From contig OY821791.1 of assembly GCA_963682175.1 (NCBI GenBank), forward strand, positions 28,766,326 through 28,830,325: a DNA stretch of 64,000 nt, given 5' to 3'. The position numbers were made by a program, and so were the translations under genes. The notes below the pieces were generated by a model. The model did no database searches. It saw only the letters and a program-made list of their open reading frames with translations, and was not told the DNA's origin. This document shows positions 21,885-32,028 of this stretch, one piece after another. Origin of the DNA: Triglochin maritima (lineage: Eukaryota > Streptophyta > Magnoliopsida > Alismatales > Juncaginaceae). The stretch's first letter is position 1. Every line of letters begins with the position of its first letter.

Positions 21885-22650
21885 TCATGCAGGAGCATGA
21901 ATGGTTGAGTGCGAGGGAGGTTCATGATGGAACATGACCTCCTCGACTTCGGCTGGTGCCCCCTCCAAGTAGGGTTTGAGGCATTGTCCATTAACTTTGA
22001 ACACGTCCACATTCCCTGGGTTCAAGATGTCAACCGCTCCATGAGGATAGACGGTTTGGACAATAAACGGGCCAGACCAGTGACTGCGGAGCTTACCCGC
22101 AAACAGATGAAGTCGGGAATTGTAGAGCAACACCTTCTGCCCAGTCGTAAACACCTTTCGCATAATCATGCGATCGTGAAACATCTTGGCTCGGGACTTA
22201 TGAATTTTGGCATTCTCGTATGCATCATTGCGTAGCTCTTCTAATTCCACAATGTCGAGCTTACGTTGTACTCCTGCTTGATCAAGATCCATATTCAGGT
22301 TCTTGATCGCCCAGAAAGCATGATGCTCAAGCTCGACGTGTAGGTGGCAAGCCTTGCCGTACACTACCCGATATGAGGACATACCCAAATTGGTCTCGTA
22401 CGCGGTGCGGAAGGCCCACAATGCGTCATTCAACTTAGTTGACCAATCCTTCCTCGAGGAAGTAACCGTCTTCTCAAGAATTTGCTTTAATTGACGGTTA
22501 GAGATTTCAACCTGCCCACTAGTTTGCGGATGGTATGGGGTCGCAAGCTTGTGGGTGATCGAATATTTCCTCATAAACGCTTCAAAGGAGCGATTACAGA
22601 AGTGGGTACCCCTATCGCTGATTATGGTACGAGGAGTACCAAATCGCGCA
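21885..22650 (-). pseudogene. integrase, C-terminal part (Athila pol)
   Basis: A frame of about 255 codons continues the integrase after the solo LTR. The core resumes with [15 protein letters not shown], whose D is the second catalytic residue of the DDE triad. [10 protein letters not shown] and LKQILEKTV follow; the third catalytic acid is the E of GQVE, by family rule. Then come [17 protein letters not shown] and a GPY/F-like WSGPFIVQ module near the end, which binds DNA or chromatin in gypsy integrases. It stops at 21,885. Joined conceptually to 24,711-24,926 it forms one domain, but the 2,050-bp insert destroys the gene. Confidence 0.9.
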
Positions 22651-23826
22651 AAAATTGAAGGGAATGTGTTCTAAAAGTTTTACTTTTAAATGTCAATTAT
22701 TATGAATTGAATGAGAAATCATTTTGTTCCTTGTTTATGTTATTCGTCTTTTGGAAGTGTTAAGGAAGAGACTCTTGGTCCTTAACCGTAGAGCTCTAAA
22801 AGATATTGGTTTACATAAAACAAAAGATATTCGCAATCATGGTAATTAACATGGGACATTAATTACCGAGTTAAGATTGTCGTGTTGCTCATAGATCATT
22901 GTAGCTCTACAAGTGAGTGACAACACGGGTACACAAAAGAGGAAAATAGTACTTTTGTATACCTAATTGACCTAACAAGTAAAATATTATAGGAATGTGT
23001 TTCTGTGTCATTAATATTTTACTGTGTCCTTGGTCCTTTGATATGAGACTTATATCCGATCGCTTAAGGAGTTCTTAATTAGACTAGTGTCTTAAGCTAT
23101 CGATGAGTGTAGTGTAAAGGCAATAGTTGGTTAAGTATAACTTTCGTTGGAGAAGATAGTTAGTCAAAAGATTATCATTGCCCCTCTTAATTGAGTGATG
23201 ATATTAGTGGGCCCCTTGATAGAGCAAAGTTATAATGTGCACAATGTGATTTAAGTTAAGTCACATATTTGTAACTAGCTTAAAGAGATCAAGAAATGAA
23301 TACTAATACAAAGATGACACAATACTACTTTGTGTGTATTCTTAATATCATGAGGCAAGGGACGGACACAAGTGGTGCACTCCATCACTAACTGGATCGG
23401 GTTTTGGTTCGAGTGGAATTAAGACATCAAACTAATTGGGAGCTATAATGTGTAGCTAGATACCGCTTATAGCTTGTGATATTAAGCTCTTAATATCACT
23501 GCCAACTTAGTTTAGATCCTCCCATAGGTCACACCACAAAACTGGGAAACAAGAAATGGGGATTTTGAGTTCATAAGATGTGTCGGGTTTCATGTAGAAA
23601 ATATGACACATGGGGTGAACAAGCAAAATCAAAATTATGTTGTGATTAATAACATAATTAGAATCTAAATTAAATTCATATGTGATGTAAATATTATGGG
23701 GTGTAATGATTGATCATTACATAGGATAATATGTTACATAAGTTGTGAATTTACTACTAATCCCGAAATGTCAAATTTTGTAGGGGTTGAACCGAAATTT
23801 GACAAGTCTGCAGAACAGTGCTCAAA

Positions 23827-24055
23827 CGGTCGACCGGTTAGCAGTAAACGGTCGACCGATCGGGCACGGTCGACCGGACATGTCTCGACCGATAGCAGAG
23901 AATTTTCATCTGTTCGAACGGTCGACCGAAAGTAATCGGTCGGTCGACCGAACATTGCGATGGAATAATTCCTGTTAGGAACGGTCGACCGAGTTATTGA
24001 ACGGTCGACCGAAACCTGGTTCGAGCGGTCGACCGAACCTCGAAACGGTCGACCG
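23827..24055. repeat. nine CGGTCGACCG palindromes
   Basis: Perfect 10-bp palindromes start at 23,827, 23,849, 23,867, 23,919, 23,941, 23,982, 24,002, 24,025 and 24,046, plus partial copies such as CTCGACCGA at about 23,885. The spacers are not conserved. The array ends about 180 bp before the LTR's TATA box, so it lies in U3. Confidence 0.95.
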
Positions 24056-24234
24056 GTCTAGACGGTTTTATGCAGAATTAATTTAAGAATTAATTAGATC
24101 ATGCATGGAATTGGTCCATAATTGATTTAATTCGTGGCTAAGATTATTTATTATTAAATAATGGATGGTTAGATGGAAGTTTGCATGAAATCAAGGACAA
24201 GGGGTTGCACATGAATAGGTAATTTGGAGAGAAC

Positions 24235-24244
24235 TTATAAATAC
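24235..24244 (+). promoter_or_regulatory. TATA box of the solo LTR
   Basis: TTATAAATAC, followed by a leader-like region with C/T-rich text. The position is consistent with a U3/R boundary about 30 bp downstream. Confidence 0.5.
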
Positions 24245-24710
24245 AAGTTTATCTCATTACCTCATTAATTCATTCATTATTTTCTCATGCAAAAATTCTC
24301 TCTCCATAATTCTCCACGAAATTCCCTTAATTCTTAAGTTTAGTTTTAGTTCTTAAGAGATCATCTTCTCAAGGGAATTAAAGAGGGGTTAGTAATTAGA
24401 TTCTAAACCCTATCGGAGATTGAAAGACTAACTTCCCTCTCTCCGATCTTGTCTAGAGTTTGGTGAATACTCGGAGGCATCCGGCGCAGCGAGGAGCAAC
24501 CCAACGTCTCCGAATCTTCAAGAAGTTTTAGAGAACTTCTAGGTATGAATTTCGGAGCCCATATTTGTTTTAATAAAGTTTTGAAACTAGATATTGAAAC
24601 AAATTGATGCATGCATGAAATAAATCATAGAAAATTGTAAATTGATCCTTATTGTGCATAAAATTTTCAAAAATAAATATGTACAATTAAACATGAAAAC
24701 CAATAAAAAT

Positions 24711-25574
24711 GTCCCTCCAGAATTTGGTGACCACATTGTTGTCATTGGTCTTTGTGGGTATAGCCTCAACCCACTTATACACATAGTCAACGGCCACCAG
24801 AATGTAAATATTCCCAAACGAGTTCGAGAAGGGACCCATGAAATCGATGCCCCACACATCGAAGATGTCGACAACAAGGACATTTTGCAAAGGCATCATG
24901 TCACGTCGACCAATCCTGCCAAGGCGCTAGCACCTATCACATTGTTTACAAAAGTCGTAAGCATCCTTGAAAAGAGAAGGCCAGTAGAATCCAGATTGGA
25001 GCACCTTGGCAGCAGTTTTCTTTGCCCCAAAGTGTCCTCCACATGCCTTAGAGTGGCAGAAATGGAGCACACTTTGGAACTTGGTATTTGGGACGCACCG
25101 CTTGAAAATTTGGCCAGAGCAGTATTTGAATAGGTAGGGGTCGTCCCAGTGAAAGAATCTGACATAAGATCTAAATTTGGTTTGGTCAGATTTTGACCAA
25201 CCCACAGGAATTTGCTCGGTCACGAGGTAGTTCACGATGTAAGCAAACCAAGGGTTGTCTTCGATCGTGAACAACTGCTCATCAGGAAATTTGTCATCAA
25301 TAATTTGGTCATGTGGGTTGGTCGTCTCTAGACGAGACAAGTGGTCAGCTACAACATTTTCACACATTTTTTTGTCCCGAATCTCGAGATCGAATTCTTG
25401 TAACAACAAGATCCATCTCAAGAGTCGGGATTTTGCATCTTTCTTCGCCATGAGGTGCTTGATGGCAGTGTGATCAGAATAGATAATCACGTGGGAGCCA
25501 ATCAAGTACGACCGGAATTTCTCCAAAGCAAATATGATCGCTAAGAATTCCTTCTCGGTCACAGTGTAGTTCAA
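24711..25574 (-). pseudogene. RNase H and integrase N-terminus (Athila pol)
   Basis: The frame from 25,574 starts after a TAA that replaces a Gln codon between RT and RNase H. RNase H shows [19 protein letters not shown] and [10 protein letters not shown], then [14 protein letters not shown] and VADHLSRLE, typical of the gypsy tether/RNase H. The integrase HHCC zinc domain follows ([13 protein letters not shown] ... CKQCDRC). A TAG at 24,927 (Gln to stop) interrupts it. The next frame has [10 protein letters not shown] with the first catalytic D and [13 protein letters not shown], and ends at the solo LTR (24,710). All parts are in the expected order but not translatable as one protein. Confidence 0.9.
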
Positions 25575-26420
25575 TTAGGCATCATTGAGAGTTCTACTGG
25601 CGTAGTAGATCACATGAGGCAATTTGTCCAATCGTTGCCCAAGCACTGCTCCCACAACGAAGTCAGATGCATCACACATTAACTCAAAGAGTTCAGTCCA
25701 CACTGGTGCCTTAATAATGGGAGCTGAAGTCAACTCTTTCTTCAAGGTCAAAAAGGCATGGTGGCAATCCGGTGTGAACTCAAAAATGACATCCTTAGCC
25801 AACAAGGTGGTGAGAGGTCGAGCAATTTTGCTAAAATCCCGAAAGAACCGCCGATAGAATCCAGCATGCCCCAAAAAGGTGCGGATATCCTTCGCATTAC
25901 GTGGCGGTGGGAGATTAGCAATAAGACCCACTTTGGCGGGATCGACCTCAATTCCCCTACTTGAGACCACATGTCGAAGTACAATCCCTCGTTTCACCAT
26001 GAAGTGACATTTCTCCCAATTGAGAGCGAGGTTCTTCTCACAGCATCGCTTGAGGACAAGGCTCAAGTGATGAAGACACTCATCAAAGGAAGCGCCAAAT
26101 ATGGAAAAGTCGTCCATGAAGATCTCAAGGAAACGCTCAACCATATCGGAGAAGATGCTGATCATACACCTTTGAAACGTTGTCGGCGCATTACATAACC
26201 CAAAGGGCATGCGACGGTAGGCAAACGTGCCAAAGGGGCAAGTAAATGTGGTTTTCTCTTCATCCTCGGGGGCGATGAGAATTTGGTTGTAACCGGAGTA
26301 TCCATCAAGAAAACAATAATACTCATGTCCGGCCAACCTTTCCAACATCTGATCAATGAATGGCAACCGGAAATGATCTTTCCGCGTTGCCGCATTGAGC
26401 TTGCGATAATCAATGCAAAC
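25575..26420 (-). pseudogene. reverse transcriptase (Athila pol)
   Basis: Polymerase region on minus. It includes VCIDYRKLNAATRKDHF (about 26,420-26,370), the FLDGYSGYNQI motif, the FGTFAYRRMPFGLCNAP motif (about 26,240) and the catalytic box FMDDFSIFG (about 26,105-26,130), where FMDD replaces the commoner YVDD, as usual in Athila. The thumb follows, then the LCDASD-like start of RNase H (MCDASDFVVGAVLGQR). A TGA at about 26,421 (Arg codon CGA changed) separates it from protease, and a TAA at 25,572-25,574 from RNase H. The catalytic aspartates are intact, so the breaks look recent relative to domain decay. Confidence 0.92.
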
Positions 26421-27735
26421 TCACCAACTAGTTTGCAGGCGTGTCGGGATAAGCTCATTATGCTCATTCTCCACAACCGTCATGCCTGACTTCTTGGGAA
26501 CCACATGGACATGACTCACCCACGAACTATCAGAGATAGGATAGATTATGCCATGATCCAAGCACTTAAGAACCTCCTTTCGGACGGCTTCTTTCAGTAC
26601 CGGATTCAATCTTCGTTGTGGGTCCCTGCGGGGCCTAGAATCCTCTTCCATGTGGATCCGATGCTGAACAATACCAGAGCTAATTCCCTTGATTTCCTTC
26701 AAGGACCACCCGATCGCCTCTTTGTTTTCAAAGAGTACTCTTTTGAGGGCAACCTCTTGATCTTGTGCAAGATCATAAGCAATAATGAGTAGCAAGGTCT
26801 CATTATCCCCTAAAAAGATGTACTTTAGGTTATCAGGGAGCGGTTTAAGCTCGACCAGAGGTGGGTCCTTGTCGGATTCAGAGTTACTTTCAAGTGGTTC
26901 AAGGGCCACGGGGTAAGAGGAGCAAGCACCCAAATGTGCCTCCTCGTCCAGAGATACGGTGGCGGATTCCTCAAGATCCTCTTCACTCGCAACCTGGTCA
27001 TTAGGCACCTCAATAATATGTCGATGTGAGTCGAACATGCCTAATGACTCGGGCTCATCCATGTCCTGGATGAAATTGGCTCCGACAGTGTCGTTGAAGA
27101 GCCCAGGTTGCTTACCAAGAGTGAAGATGTTGAAATCCGCCGTGAGGTTTCCAAAAGAAAACCTCATCAAGCCATTGTGACAATTGATCAAAGCATTAGA
27201 TGTCGCAAGAAATGGCCTCCCAAGGATCACATGAATTTGTCCTTGTGAGTTGGACACGGGTTCAGTATCGAAGATGATGAAATCAACTGGATATACGAAC
27301 TCACCCACTTTGATAAGGACATCCTCCACACTCCCTCGTGGTATTTTAACGGATCTGTCAGCCAACTGGAGGGTTGTCCTTGTTGGTTTAAGATCATCTT
27401 TTCCAAGGTTGACATAGACTGAGTAAGGCAGGAAGTTCACAGATGCCCCCAAATCCAATAAAGCTTGAGAGATTGTCACATTCCCAATCATGCAAGAGAC
27501 AGTTGGACACCCTGGGTCCTTGTATTTGACTTGTATGGGTTGTGTCAATATTGAACTCACATTGGCGGCCAAAAAGGCCTTTTGGGGCACATTTGTTTTT
27601 CTCTTGGTAGTGCAAAGGTCCTTGAGGAACTTGGCGTACGGTGGCATTTGTTGAACAACGTCCAACAACGGGATGTTCACCTTTACTTGCCTAAGTACCT
27701 CAATGATCTTGTCCCAATGCTCATCACATTTTTTT
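26421..27735 (-). pseudogene. aspartic protease and linker (Athila pol)
   Basis: On minus the reading frame proper starts near KKCDEHWDKI (about 27,730) after a frameshift in a run of eight or so T/A bases. The linker IPLLDVVQQMPPYAKFLKDL precedes the protease core. Its active site is LLDLGASVNFLP (about 27,465-27,430); DLGAS is the form used by Athila proteases. ILGRPFLATSNALI is the flap/C-terminal motif. Downstream linker residues ELKPLPDNLKYIFLG lead to RT. The role is cleavage of the Gag-Pol polyprotein. The codons before KKCDEH in this frame are out-of-frame gag. Confidence 0.9.
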
Positions 27736-29562
27736 CGATAACCGATGAGGGAATGGTGCCTTGGGGACATAAGAATCACGAGGAGGAGTCTTAGAATTAG
27801 GTTCCTTAAAAGGCTCAAGACTCTCCTTGGAAGTCTCGCCAACAGGGTTGGCTTCAGGCATTTCCACATTGTTTTCAACGACCCTTCCCGATCTCAAGGT
27901 ATGGACAACATTTGCATGTTGGGAAGGGTCACTTTCAACATTGTGTACATTCTGCCTAGCATCGGCAGGCTGACCCCTGAGATTTACGACAGGTTGACTC
28001 GGGAACTGACCCTTCTCGCGTTCATGGAATTGATGAGCCAATTGGCTAACTTGCATTTCCAAAGCCTTGACTGTACTTTGCATGCTCTACATGAATGCTT
28101 GAAGGGTCGGATTACTAGAAGGGTCCTTGGGGTCAACCCGCTGAGGTGGTGGAGTCTGGTTGGAATAACCCGACGATGAGGCATGAGCAGGTTGGTAATT
28201 TTGGTGCTGAGACCTTTGATGTGGGGGTTGGTAGGTCGCCGATGGGCGTGGAGGTTGATAAGGTGGAGGTTGAGCGTGCGAGCTCTGACCGTGACCCCCA
28301 CTAGGCCCCCAAATGAAGTTAGGATGGTTACGCCATCCCGAGTTGTAGGAGTGATTGTACGGGTCGTTACGGGGCCTATGTTGATACATCGCATTCGCAT
28401 GCTCAGTAACCCTTGGAGCGTAAGCGCACTCCAAGTCATCATGGCCCATAAGTCCACACCTACTACACCCAGGAGTAGCGACCTGAGCTACAGGAGCTCG
28501 GTCCAACTCTAAACTCTCAATCCTACGCATGAGAGCAGCCAATTTTGCCTTAGACGCGATAGTTGACTCGACATGATATAATCCAGCCCGACCAGAAGAC
28601 CTGGCGGCTGGTGGCTCTCTCATGGTGTCCCACTCGAAGGTACGTTCAGCCATGGACTCAATTGTGTCCCATTCCTCCTCGATGGGTTTCATTTGGAAGT
28701 CACCCTGACACATCGACTCCAACAATGTGCGGGTGTTGTAGTTGATGCCCTCATAAACAATTTCGCACAACTGCCATAGCTCAAGTCCATGATGAGGGCT
28801 ATGCTGGAGAAGGTCCTTGAACCTCTCAAAGAAAGCATGAAAAGATTCGGTCTTAGTCTGATACATTTGATGTATCTGGTGCCGTATCTGTTGAGTTTTC
28901 CTTTGAGGGAAAAATCTCTTCAGAAATATGGTCACAAAGTCATCCCAAGACCGAATGGAGCTCACCGGGAGGCTGTACATCCATTTCTTCACGTTATCCT
29001 TCAACGCGAAAGAAATCATCCTCAACCGGACTGAATCCTCGTCAAACTGTTGAAGCTTGAACATGGAGCATACTTCCTCGAATTCGCGTATAAAAATATA
29101 CGGATCCTCCTTATTGGCAGTAAAGATTGGAAGCATGCTCACATATTGAGGTTTCAGCTCATAGTTGTTCCCGCGAGCAGGGGGAAGAACTATGCAAGAA
29201 GGCTACGCGGCCCGAACAGGATGGGTCCGCTCCCACAAAGTCATCGGTCTATCCTGTTGAGCTAAAGGTGGTGATGCACCAAGAACTCGATCCTGACCGA
29301 ATCTCCCCTCCTCTCGAGTCAGAGGAGGAGGAGAAGGAGGTCTACGTGGTGGTGGGAACAGACCGAGGTAATCTATGTATGGAACCCGGTCTCCCTCGCC
29401 ACCACGAGACGACTCGGCCTCTTGCTCCAAAGGAGCATGAGGCGGAGATGGTCGATCACCAAGATTGTCCATCTCAGAAATATGCACTCTCTCTAGTCGA
29501 TCTCTCTCACCAGAACGAGCCCAACCTCGCATAAAAATGCTCGACTCGACTCTAAACAACAC
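27725..29562 (-). pseudogene. gag (Athila)
   Basis: The N-terminal segment (29,562-29,203) starts VESSIFMRGWARSGERDR and ends in a TAG. Gag proper continues with EDPYIFIREFEEVC (about 29,105) and the capsid signature SWDDFVTIFLKRFFP. Next come FHAFFERFKDLLQHSPHHGL and LCEIVYEGINYNTRTLLE. The CCHC zinc knuckle CSRCGLMGHDDLEC follows (about 28,472-28,430), then a Pro/Gln/Tyr-rich tail. A TAG at 28,084-28,086 cuts off the last part (MQVSQLAHQFHEREKG onward), which runs to the frameshift at about 27,730. Gag packages the RNA. The same N- and C-terminal pieces, without the capsid, occur in the short elements. Confidence 0.9.
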
Positions 29563-30592
29563 GCAACAGAAGGTGTACTCAGAGGAGGAGACTACACGTA
29601 GAGAATAGATGAGGAGAGGACTCAGATGAGGAGGGAAGAATCCTTAGATCTAACGTGGGTAGTGGGATCAGGTAGAAGCCTAACTAGCAAGCACGGCTCA
29701 AACAACTTAAGGCTATGGGTCCTTAGGCTAGATGACGCCTAACTTCGAGGTCACTAGCCTCGACACGCCTCACCTCCCTACAACGAGGACCACAATGCCC
29801 AGCAAGTGATACCAGATCCGGAGATCCAGTACCTCTTACTATCGACAAGGTAGGCAACGCCGATCAGGTCATGACGGTCTCAACTAGACTACTCTCCTAG
29901 TGCGTCCGCAATCCTTAGGGCCAATGTCTACTTGCTTTTAGTTAAGGCTTGATTAAGAGTGATTTTTTGGGCAAAGGAAAGGGTGATGAAATCCCCCACC
30001 TTATCTTTTATAGGACAACCCCTCCTTAGTAGTGTTTTGATCCTAGATCTAGCAATCAATCGCTCCAATCAAACGCTCAACTCACTCTTGTCCTGATGCA
30101 ATTCCTACTAACTAATGCATGGGCATACAAGATGCATGAATGGGTGTAGGAAATGCGTACCTCACGCCAGCGCTCAACAACTGAAGATAAAGCTAAAAGA
30201 AAAGACGACTATATGCCTAAGTCAAGTACATGATGTGTGACCTAAACAAGTAAGAACGTCTAGTCTTTTGCTTTGGATTTTAAGGCCAAGTTGATTAATG
30301 GGGAGTGATTAATGATCTGGGAGCGAACTAGAAGTCACAGCATGCAAAATAGGGCTCCCAGATGACGTAAATAACAAAACTAACTACCAGAAGAAATTTG
30401 AAAGCCAGAAACCCTCACCAGGCCACCATTGGCGGTCTCAGACCGCTGATTGGCGGTCCCTTTTGATGCTTAGATGCTTCAACTTCGCGAGTAGCCTCCC
30501 CGTGAGCTCTAGGATCCCTGAAAGTAAGAAAAACTAGAAACCAAAAATTAAAAAACCACTCGAATCGTCCAAACTAAGGTCTGGACAGAGCA
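29563..30592 (-). other. leader (5' UTR) of the Athila-like element
   Basis: No ORF of note on minus. A pair of palindrome-like motifs (ACCATTGGCGG and CCGCTGATTGGCGG, about 30,423-30,450) lies about 150 bp inside the PBS. The block at 29,770-29,950 is conserved with the leaders of both short elements, as expected for a packaging signal (inference). Confidence 0.6.
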
Positions 30593-30594
30593 CC

Positions 30595-30612
30595 TCCCCG
30601 ACAACGGCGCCA
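30595..30612 (-). promoter_or_regulatory. tRNA-Asp primer-binding site
   Basis: On minus TGGCGCCGTTGTCGGGGA, six bases inside the LTR end (30,619). It is complementary to the 3' end of plant tRNA-Asp (TCCCCGGCAACGGCGCCA) with one mismatch. This PBS is characteristic of Athila elements. Confidence 0.93.
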
Positions 30613-30618
30613 AAAACT

Positions 30619-32028
30619 TGATTGATCGTTTTATTTAAACCGCAAGTGCACGACCGCGTTGAAGCGGTGGCAAATATGGGGCGTCCACAGGGAGGTGTGT
30701 CGACGCTTGGTTTGTGCGAAGACGAGTGGAAAGAAAGGGAAGAAAGATGTATTACACTACACTACACTAATCTAAACTAGTAAACAAGCAAAGCTGAAAT
30801 GAAATCACTAAACAAACTAAGCTAAACAACTAATGAAGAAGATAAAAACACAGGAATGAAAACCCCTAAGGAGTGGAGTGTGTGTGTGTGTGCACATGAA
30901 ATAAGTGTGGTGTTTAATGCATACAATAAGCTCAAGTTAGTTAGTGTTTGTTAATGCATAAGAGGTACCTAATGACAAAACCTATCATTTACAATACTAA
31001 CTTATGTGATTAATATGAGCAATGCAAGGTTGTTATTAAGAACATAACAAGCATGGAGTGTACCTAACTATGGCAGAAACCATCAAGTAAAGTCATTATT
31101 AATTCAAGCAAGCATACTAATATTTCTCACAAATATTTATATCAAGCATTCATACCATCTACATAACATGTACACACATCTACTCCACCCCCCAAAGGGG
31201 ATGAAACTACTCACACATATTTAAACTAACTACTCTAACAAAATGAAGCATTATACTGAAATGAAACTACACTAATCAAGCAAGAAATATTAAAAAGCAT
31301 AAAACAAAACAATCAAACAAACAAGCAAGCATGCATATGAAAGGAAATTAAACTAAGAGAGAAACAACACAATTAAAGGGAAAACATCTATTATTAACTC
31401 ACTCAATACAAGAAGCCCTTCCTCCACCAGAGTTTTGCTTCAATGCTTCACTCTTAGTAGGGAAGATGGCCACCAAAGAGGGAGATGGGATACATGAGAG
31501 GAAGGAGAGTTCTATTTATAGCCATAGAAAAAGGTAATCCGGGACAATCCCCCGATGTGGGATTAAACAAATACCAAAAATAGACTAAGCATACACTAAT
31601 ACACGTGCTCCCGAAAGTTAAGCGGATCCAGAGCTATCTGGACCGCCAATTAGCGGTCTATAGGATCCAGATCTGTCTGGTTTTCATGTTGGGCTTTGCT
31701 TGATGTATTTTTTGGTCTTGGATGCATCTACTTTGTTTATTGGAGCTCCGACCCGAATCGAATTGTCAAAATACTCCCTCATGATGGTGTGGAGTTTTCT
31801 GTTTTGCTCTTAGGTCCTTCGGTCTTACGTTCAGGTCCTTCTCCCTTGCATCTTAGTCCCCAGGTCTCACAATTAAGTCATTTTTCCCTGCTTTTGGGTC
31901 CTTTCATGTCTCTTCTCTTCAAACCTCTTTATTTCTGAAATTCAAACATAAAACTCGTCACGTAGCATTGCTTAGGTGTAAGATAATGGATATAAGGTAC
32001 AAATATAAGCTTGAAATGATGTCAATTA
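30619..32028 (-). repeat. 5' LTR of the Athila-like element
   Basis: 1,410 bp. On minus it begins TAATTGACATC (TG changed to TA) at 32,028 and ends at 30,619. It has an exact 21-bp RGTCC array (starts 31,813, 31,834, 31,855, 31,876, 31,897) and CCGCCAATTAGCGG at 31,643-31,656. It also has a TATA box at 31,512-31,520, a CA/GT microsatellite near 30,878-30,895 and the U5 block at 30,638-30,705. Confidence 0.92.
31512..31520 (-). promoter_or_regulatory. TATA box of the Athila 5' LTR
   Basis: On minus TATAAATAG, about 125 bp downstream of the CCGCCAATTAGCGG palindrome, in the arrangement shared with LTRs A, D and E. It would drive the genomic transcript of this element. Confidence 0.65.

Larger units (their letters stand above)
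22656..24705 (+). repeat. solo LTR inserted in integrase, TSD AAAAT
   Basis: 2,050 bp, begins TGAAGGGAATGTG and ends AACCAATA (expected CA mutated to TA), flanked by AAAAT (22,651-22,655 and 24,706-24,710). Removing it restores the integrase frame. It contains a nine-copy CGGTCGACCG array (23,827-24,055), a TATA box (24,235-24,244) and a downstream leader. The same family occurs reversed at 59,232-61,422 and as a fragment at 6,063-6,613. No internal coding region is present. Confidence 0.93.
17699..32028 (-). mobile_element. Athila-like Ty3/gypsy retrotransposon, nearly complete, mutated
   Basis: Order on minus: 5' LTR (32,028-30,619, 1,410 bp), tRNA-Asp PBS, leader, gag, protease, RT, RNase H, integrase, a 1.6-kb non-coding 3' region, PPT, 3' LTR (20,304-17,699, about 1,414 bp without its insert). 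The PBS, the DLGAS protease site and the RT/RNase H sequences are typical of the Athila lineage; no env-like ORF is present. Four premature stops and one frameshift in gag-pol, plus a solo LTR in the integrase gene, make it defective. The flanks (GTTGC left, AAGGA right) do not form a TSD, so an edge was rearranged. Confidence 0.9.

Noticed and set aside
23827..24055. CRISPR-like array (short repeats with unique spacers)
   Set aside because: Repeats are 10-bp palindromes with spacers of irregular length inside a plant LTR; no cas genes and wrong domain of life.
24642..25133. 163-codon plus-strand ORF
   Set aside because: Antisense shadow of the integrase/RNase H coding strand and crosses the solo LTR border.
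27745..28179. 144-codon plus-strand ORF
   Set aside because: Antisense to Athila gag; the minus strand has the zinc knuckle and capsid motifs.
29127..29534. 135-codon plus-strand ORF
   Set aside because: Antisense to the gag N-terminal segment.
30878..30895. CA/GT microsatellites (also near 225-250, 9,237, 16,555, 17,960) as regulatory elements
   Set aside because: Common simple repeats carried at one position of these LTRs; nothing indicates function.
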